Assembly (NCBI GenBank): GCA_027486415.1
Contig: JAIXPC010000002.1
Coordinates: 434,001-498,000 of the forward strand
Direction: 5' to 3'
From: Sphingomonadales bacterium
Lineage (GTDB): Bacteria > Pseudomonadota > Alphaproteobacteria > Sphingomonadales > Sphingomonadaceae
Length of the DNA stretch: 64,000 nt
The notes under the pieces are model-generated. The model ran no database searches. It was not told where the DNA came from and worked only from the letters and a program-made list of their open reading frames with translations. This document shows positions 61,184 to 64,000 of the stretch, piece by piece (positions within the stretch are counted from its first letter, which is position 1; every line of letters begins with the position of its first letter). The position numbers were made by a program, and so were the translations under genes.

Positions 61184-61893
61184 AGCGCGCCCAGCATCTC
61201 TTCCACCCACGCTGGCACCAATGTGCCGGCCGGGCCGTGGCGGGCTTCGTCGAACATCGGCGTGCCGGCGGAGGGTTCGAGGTTGAGTTCCAGCGTGCGC
61301 GCGCCGGCGTCCTTTGCCCACTGCACGAAGCCTGCGGCCGGATAAACCGCACCTGATGTGCCGATGGACACGAACAGGTCGCAGCGGCTGAGCGCATCGC
61401 CGATCGCGTCCATGTGGTAGGGCATTTCGCCGAACCAGACGATATCCGGCCGCAGGGAACCGCTGCGCTGGCAGGCCGGGCAGGCCGGATCGTCGATCAG
61501 CGGCCCGCGCCACGGACGCGCCGCGCCGCAGGCGGTGCACAGGGCGGAATTCAGCTCGCCATGCATATGCAGCAGCCGGTTGTGGCCGGCGCGATCGTGC
61601 AGATCATCGACATTCTGGGTAACCAGCAAAAATTCGCCCAGGCCCCGCTCACGCCATTGCGCCTCCAGCCGCGCCAGCGCCAGATGCGCCGCATTGGGCA
61701 CCACCTGGCCCAGGAACGCGCGGCGCTGATCATAGAATGTCTGCACCAGTGCCGGGTTGCGCCGGAAGGCCTCTGGCGTGGCCACGTCCTCTACCCGGTG
61801 GCCTTCCCACAGGCCATCGGCGGCGCGGAAGGTGGGAACGCCACTCTCTGCAGAAATGCCGGCACCGGTCAGGATCACGATGTTGCGAACCAT
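61180..61893 (-). CDS. cobB: NAD-dependent protein deacylase CobB (sirtuin)
   Basis: 237 residues. ILTGAGISAESGVPTFR binds NAD, the catalytic His111 is in HMHGEL, and the zinc Cys tetrad is Cys119, Cys122, Cys138 and Cys141. Tyr54 and Arg57 (FYDQRR) are the pair that permits desuccinylation/deglutarylation in class III sirtuins. An ATG at 61893 replaces the longer reading from 61929. Confidence 0.93.
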   Translation of the reverse strand: MVRNIVILTGAGISAESGVPTFRAADGLWEGHRVEDVATPEAFRRNPALVQTFYDQRRAFLGQVVPNAAHLALARLEAQWRERGLGEFLLVTQNVDDLHDRAGHNRLLHMHGELNSALCTACGAARPWRGPLIDDPACPACQRSGSLRPDIVWFGEMPYHMDAIGDALSRCDLFVSIGTSGAVYPAAGFVQWAKDAGARTLELNLEPSAGTPMFDEARHGPAGTLVPAWVEEMLGAL

Positions 61894-61949
61894 GGCCTGA
61901 GCATAGGCGTGGCTGGCGCAGCCCGGCAAGCTGTGGCTGTATGCGGGCC

Positions 61950-62384
61950 ATGAAGGGGCGGCGGATCCAGTGGCGCGTTGGCTGGCAGATGCTGGCGTGG
62001 GGCGCTGTGCTTGGCGCTGGCGCGCTGCTGCTGGCGTGGGCGGATTATCAGCGCATGGCGCGCACCCATGCCGGGGATATCGCGCTGCTGATCGTGGCGG
62101 CGCTGTTTCTGGGCGTGGGCCTGTGGCTGGGGCTGTCGGTGGCTAGGCCGCCCGAACGCCCGCCCGGCAATCCGGCAGCCGTGGCCAGTCTGGGCCTCAC
62201 CCCGCGCGAGGTGGAGGTGCTGGGCCTGTTGGCCGCAGGTCAGGCCAACAAGGAGATCGCCCGCGCCATGGGCGTTTCGCCCAACACGGTGAAGACGCAT
62301 CTGGCGCGCCTGTATGAAAAACTGGGCGTCACCAGCCGCACCGCCGCCATCGCCCAGGCGCGAAAGCTGCACATCGTCGGGTGA
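61950..62384 (+). CDS. Membrane-anchored LuxR-type transcriptional regulator
   Basis: 144 residues (or 147 from an ATG at 61941). Two membrane helices (about 11-32 and 43-63) precede a LuxR-family helix-turn-helix: LTPREVEVLGLLAAGQANKEIARAMGVSPNTVKTHLARLYEKLGV. No receiver or ligand-binding domain, so the signal may come from the membrane part. It is followed 90 bases later by a DUF4199 membrane protein on the same strand, its probable partner or target. Confidence 0.85.
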   Translation: MKGRRIQWRVGWQMLAWGAVLGAGALLLAWADYQRMARTHAGDIALLIVAALFLGVGLWLGLSVARPPERPPGNPAAVASLGLTPREVEVLGLLAAGQANKEIARAMGVSPNTVKTHLARLYEKLGVTSRTAAIAQARKLHIVG

Positions 62385-62474
62385 TCCGGGCGAAATCACC
62401 CGTTTGGGTGACTGACACGCACCCCCTTGCCGTGGCGATGTGATGGCGCAACCATCAGCACAGGGGACTCACAC

Positions 62475-62996
62475 ATGATCACCACCATCGCCCGTTACGG
62501 AATTGCCGCCGGCCTGATCGTCGGCAGCATCCTGTTCGGCACCACTGTCGGCCTGCAGAACCATATCCCCGATCCCGCCGTCGGCATGGCGATCGGCTAT
62601 GCCGGGATGCTGCTGGCGTTTGCCATGATCGTCCTCGCCATTCGTCACCAGCGCGATGTCGTGTTGGGCGGGGTTATCCGGTTCGGGCCGGCGCTGGTGC
62701 TGGGACTGGGCATCACTGCCGTCGCCACCGTCTTCTATGTGCTGGCGTGGGAGGCGGCGCTGGCCGTTTCGGGCATGGATTTCGGCGCCGAATATGCCGG
62801 CTTCATGGTGGCCGAAGCGCAGAAGACCGGCGATGCCGCCGCCATCGCACGCGCGAAGGCCGAAGCCGCGCAGTTCGCCCGCGATTATGCCCGCCCGCTG
62901 TGGCGGATGGGCGTGACGGCCACCGAGATCCTGCCTGTTGGCCTGCTGGTGTCACTGGTGGCTGCCGGCTGGCTCAGCCGGCGTCGGCCCGCCTGA
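62475..62996 (+). CDS. DUF4199-family membrane protein
   Basis: 173 residues with four hydrophobic segments and the DUF4199 layout (AGLIVGSILFGTTVGLQNHI; GFMVAEAQKTGDAAAIARAKAEAAQFARDYARP as a soluble loop between helices 3 and 4). Function unknown. The ATG at 62475 follows AGGGGACTC. Placed with the preceding LuxR gene. Confidence 0.82.
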   Translation: MITTIARYGIAAGLIVGSILFGTTVGLQNHIPDPAVGMAIGYAGMLLAFAMIVLAIRHQRDVVLGGVIRFGPALVLGLGITAVATVFYVLAWEAALAVSGMDFGAEYAGFMVAEAQKTGDAAAIARAKAEAAQFARDYARPLWRMGVTATEILPVGLLVSLVAAGWLSRRRPA

Positions 62997-63035
62997 CCGG
63001 TTGCGCCGGTCGGCGCAATCGCCCACATACGGGGC

Positions 63036-63842
63036 ATGACGACGAAACCGATCCGTGTGGGTGTGCTGGGTGCCGGGGGCCGCATGGGCCAGGCCATCAT
63101 CAGCCAGATTGCGGACTGGCCGGGGCTCATCCTTGCCGGCGCCGTAGAACGCGCCGGCCATGCCAGCTGCGGTCGCCCGGCCGGGCCGGGCCATCCCGAA
63201 ACCCTGACCGTCTGTTCCAACATCGGTGCCATTGCCCACAAATGTGACGTGCTGATCGATTTTTCCGTGCCCGCGGCGCTGGCGACCAGCATCGAGGCGG
63301 CGCAGGAAGGCGGCAGCGCGCTGGTGATCGGCACCACCGGCCTAGAGGCCGAACATCATGCCATGATCGATGACGCTGCCCGCCACATCGCCGTGCTGCA
63401 GGCCGCCAACACCAGCCTGGGCGTGACCCTGCTGGCCCGCCTGGTCGAAGAGGCCGCCCGCGCACTGGGGCCTGACTGGGATATCGAGATTGCCGAACTG
63501 CACCACCGCATGAAGGTCGATGCGCCATCGGGCACGGCACTGGCGCTGGGCGAGGCCGCTGCTGCCGGGCGCGGCATCGATCTGGCCAGCCATTGCGAAC
63601 GCGGCCGCGACGGCATCACCGGTGCCCGCACGGTGGGCGATATCGGCTTTGCGTCCCTGCGTGGCGGCAGCGCGGCGGGCGATCACATGGTGCTGCTCGC
63701 CAGCGAAGGTGAACGCATCGAGCTGTGGCACCGCGCCGAAAACCGCAGCATCTTTGCCCGCGGCGCGCTGAAGGCGGCGCAGTGGCTCGCCGGCCGCCAG
63801 CCCGGCCGCTATGCCATGACCGACGTGCTGGAATTGCGGTAA
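63036..63842 (+). CDS. dapB: 4-hydroxy-tetrahydrodipicolinate reductase
   Basis: 268 residues. The nucleotide-binding motif GVLGAGGRMGQAI is at the N-terminus. The catalytic His pair is in ELHHRMKVDAPSGTALALGEAA, and the Lys in this block also takes part. Reduces HTPA in lysine/meso-DAP biosynthesis, so it is needed for peptidoglycan. It ends 34 bases inside a convergent partial gene. Confidence 0.96.
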   Translation: MTTKPIRVGVLGAGGRMGQAIISQIADWPGLILAGAVERAGHASCGRPAGPGHPETLTVCSNIGAIAHKCDVLIDFSVPAALATSIEAAQEGGSALVIGTTGLEAEHHAMIDDAARHIAVLQAANTSLGVTLLARLVEEAARALGPDWDIEIAELHHRMKVDAPSGTALALGEAAAAGRGIDLASHCERGRDGITGARTVGDIGFASLRGGSAAGDHMVLLASEGERIELWHRAENRSIFARGALKAAQWLAGRQPGRYAMTDVLELR

Positions 63843-64000
63843 CGCGCCAGCGCCTCGCGGATCAGCGCACCTACCTCGCGCCGCTCCGGCGCCGACAGGA
63901 AATGCCCGACGCGCAGGCGCCGGCCCCGCGCATTCAGGAACAGATGCGCGTCGCCGAGCGGCGTTTCCTCGATGTCCACACGGGTGAACCAGGGTTCCAG
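63809..64000 (-). CDS. DUF2244-family protein (5' end outside window)
   Basis: The last 63 codons plus a stop at 63809 of a gene entering from the right edge. The sequence WFTRVDIEETPLGDAHLFLNARGRRLRVGHFLS, then PERREVGALIREALARYR, matches the C-terminus of the DUF2244 family, membrane proteins of unknown function. It overlaps dapB's 3' end by 34 bases in convergent orientation. Confidence 0.7.
   Translation of the reverse strand: MEPWFTRVDIEETPLGDAHLFLNARGRRLRVGHFLSAPERREVGALIREALARYRNSSTSVMA

Noticed and set aside
61737-61949. Longer N-terminus for the LuxR-type regulator
   Set aside because: The extension is Arg/Cys/Trp-rich, without hydrophobic pattern, and antisense to the start of cobB.
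1-64000. CRISPR array, insertion sequence, prophage or integrase
   Set aside because: No regular spacer repeats, transposase-like or integrase-like product, or terminal inverted repeats were seen on either strand.

Overview
The window is 64 kb of GC-rich DNA from a chromosome, dense with ordinary-looking genes on both strands. It most likely comes from an alphaproteobacterium of the order Sphingomonadales. The main evidence is a complete sphingolipid-synthesis operon whose serine palmitoyltransferase closely resembles the Sphingomonas enzyme. Supporting evidence is the DUF1013/TrcR cell-cycle regulator, the HWE-type histidine kinase, the argS-SPOR-nagZ-scpA-scpB order and the abundance of acyl-CoA enzymes. 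I see no insertion sequence, integrase, prophage or CRISPR array. The only RNA gene found is tRNA-Leu(CAG).

Region 1 (1-7465, minus strand) is the sphingolipid operon, in transcription order: acyl-ACP synthetase, ceramide/long-chain-base reductase, dedicated acyl carrier protein, serine palmitoyltransferase, an LptF/LptG-type permease pair, and a GNAT-fold ceramide synthase candidate cut by the window edge. Synthesis and a plausible exporter are therefore in one transcription unit. recX diverges from it. Region 2 (8140-19947) holds clpA, a class A acid phosphatase, a two-subunit acyl-CoA dehydrogenase, an operon of DUF1192, class IV aminotransferase and P-loop sulfotransferase-like protein, a quinone oxidoreductase, an HPP membrane protein, kynureninase and trcR.

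Region 3 (20123-25100, minus) is a tightly overlapping block: argS, a SPOR-domain protein, nagZ, scpA and scpB. Region 4 (25199-37356) holds an acyl-CoA synthetase and then what looks like a secreted/outer-membrane nutrient locus: a sortilin/VPS10-like beta-propeller protein, a TonB-dependent receptor, a CapA-type metallophosphatase, and two paralogous secreted M20 peptidases facing each other. Region 5 (37485-46821) mixes a J-domain protein, a single-domain globin, an aquaporin-family channel, a DmdC-like acyl-CoA dehydrogenase, Sua5/TsaC, a small unknown protein behind a Fur-box-like palindrome, a D-aminoacylase-family protein lacking its usual metal-binding HxH, a potassium channel and a MetX-like hydrolase.

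Region 6 (47007-64000) begins with a possible 11-residue leader coupled to an HWE histidine kinase and response regulator. It continues with tRNA-Leu and its terminator, an NDUFA9-like protein plus uppP, and the gltD - DUF2059 - gltB glutamate synthase operon, which has an unusual repeat-rich leader. It ends with a PepSY/ferric-reductase-like membrane pair, a GST, an MFS transporter, cobB, a membrane-anchored LuxR protein with a DUF4199 protein, dapB, and the end of a DUF2244 gene.

Start codons were chosen from Shine-Dalgarno sequences, overlaps with neighbours and domain extent, so several differ from the longest possible reading frame. No non-coding stretch exceeds 300 bases. The longest gaps are 30065-30325, 10816-11061 and 46822-47006. 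The most interesting points are the lptFG-like pair in the sphingolipid operon, the receptor/CapA/M20 locus, the D-aminoacylase homologue with a rewritten metal site, the gltD leader, and the overlapping aminotransferase/sulfotransferase-like genes.
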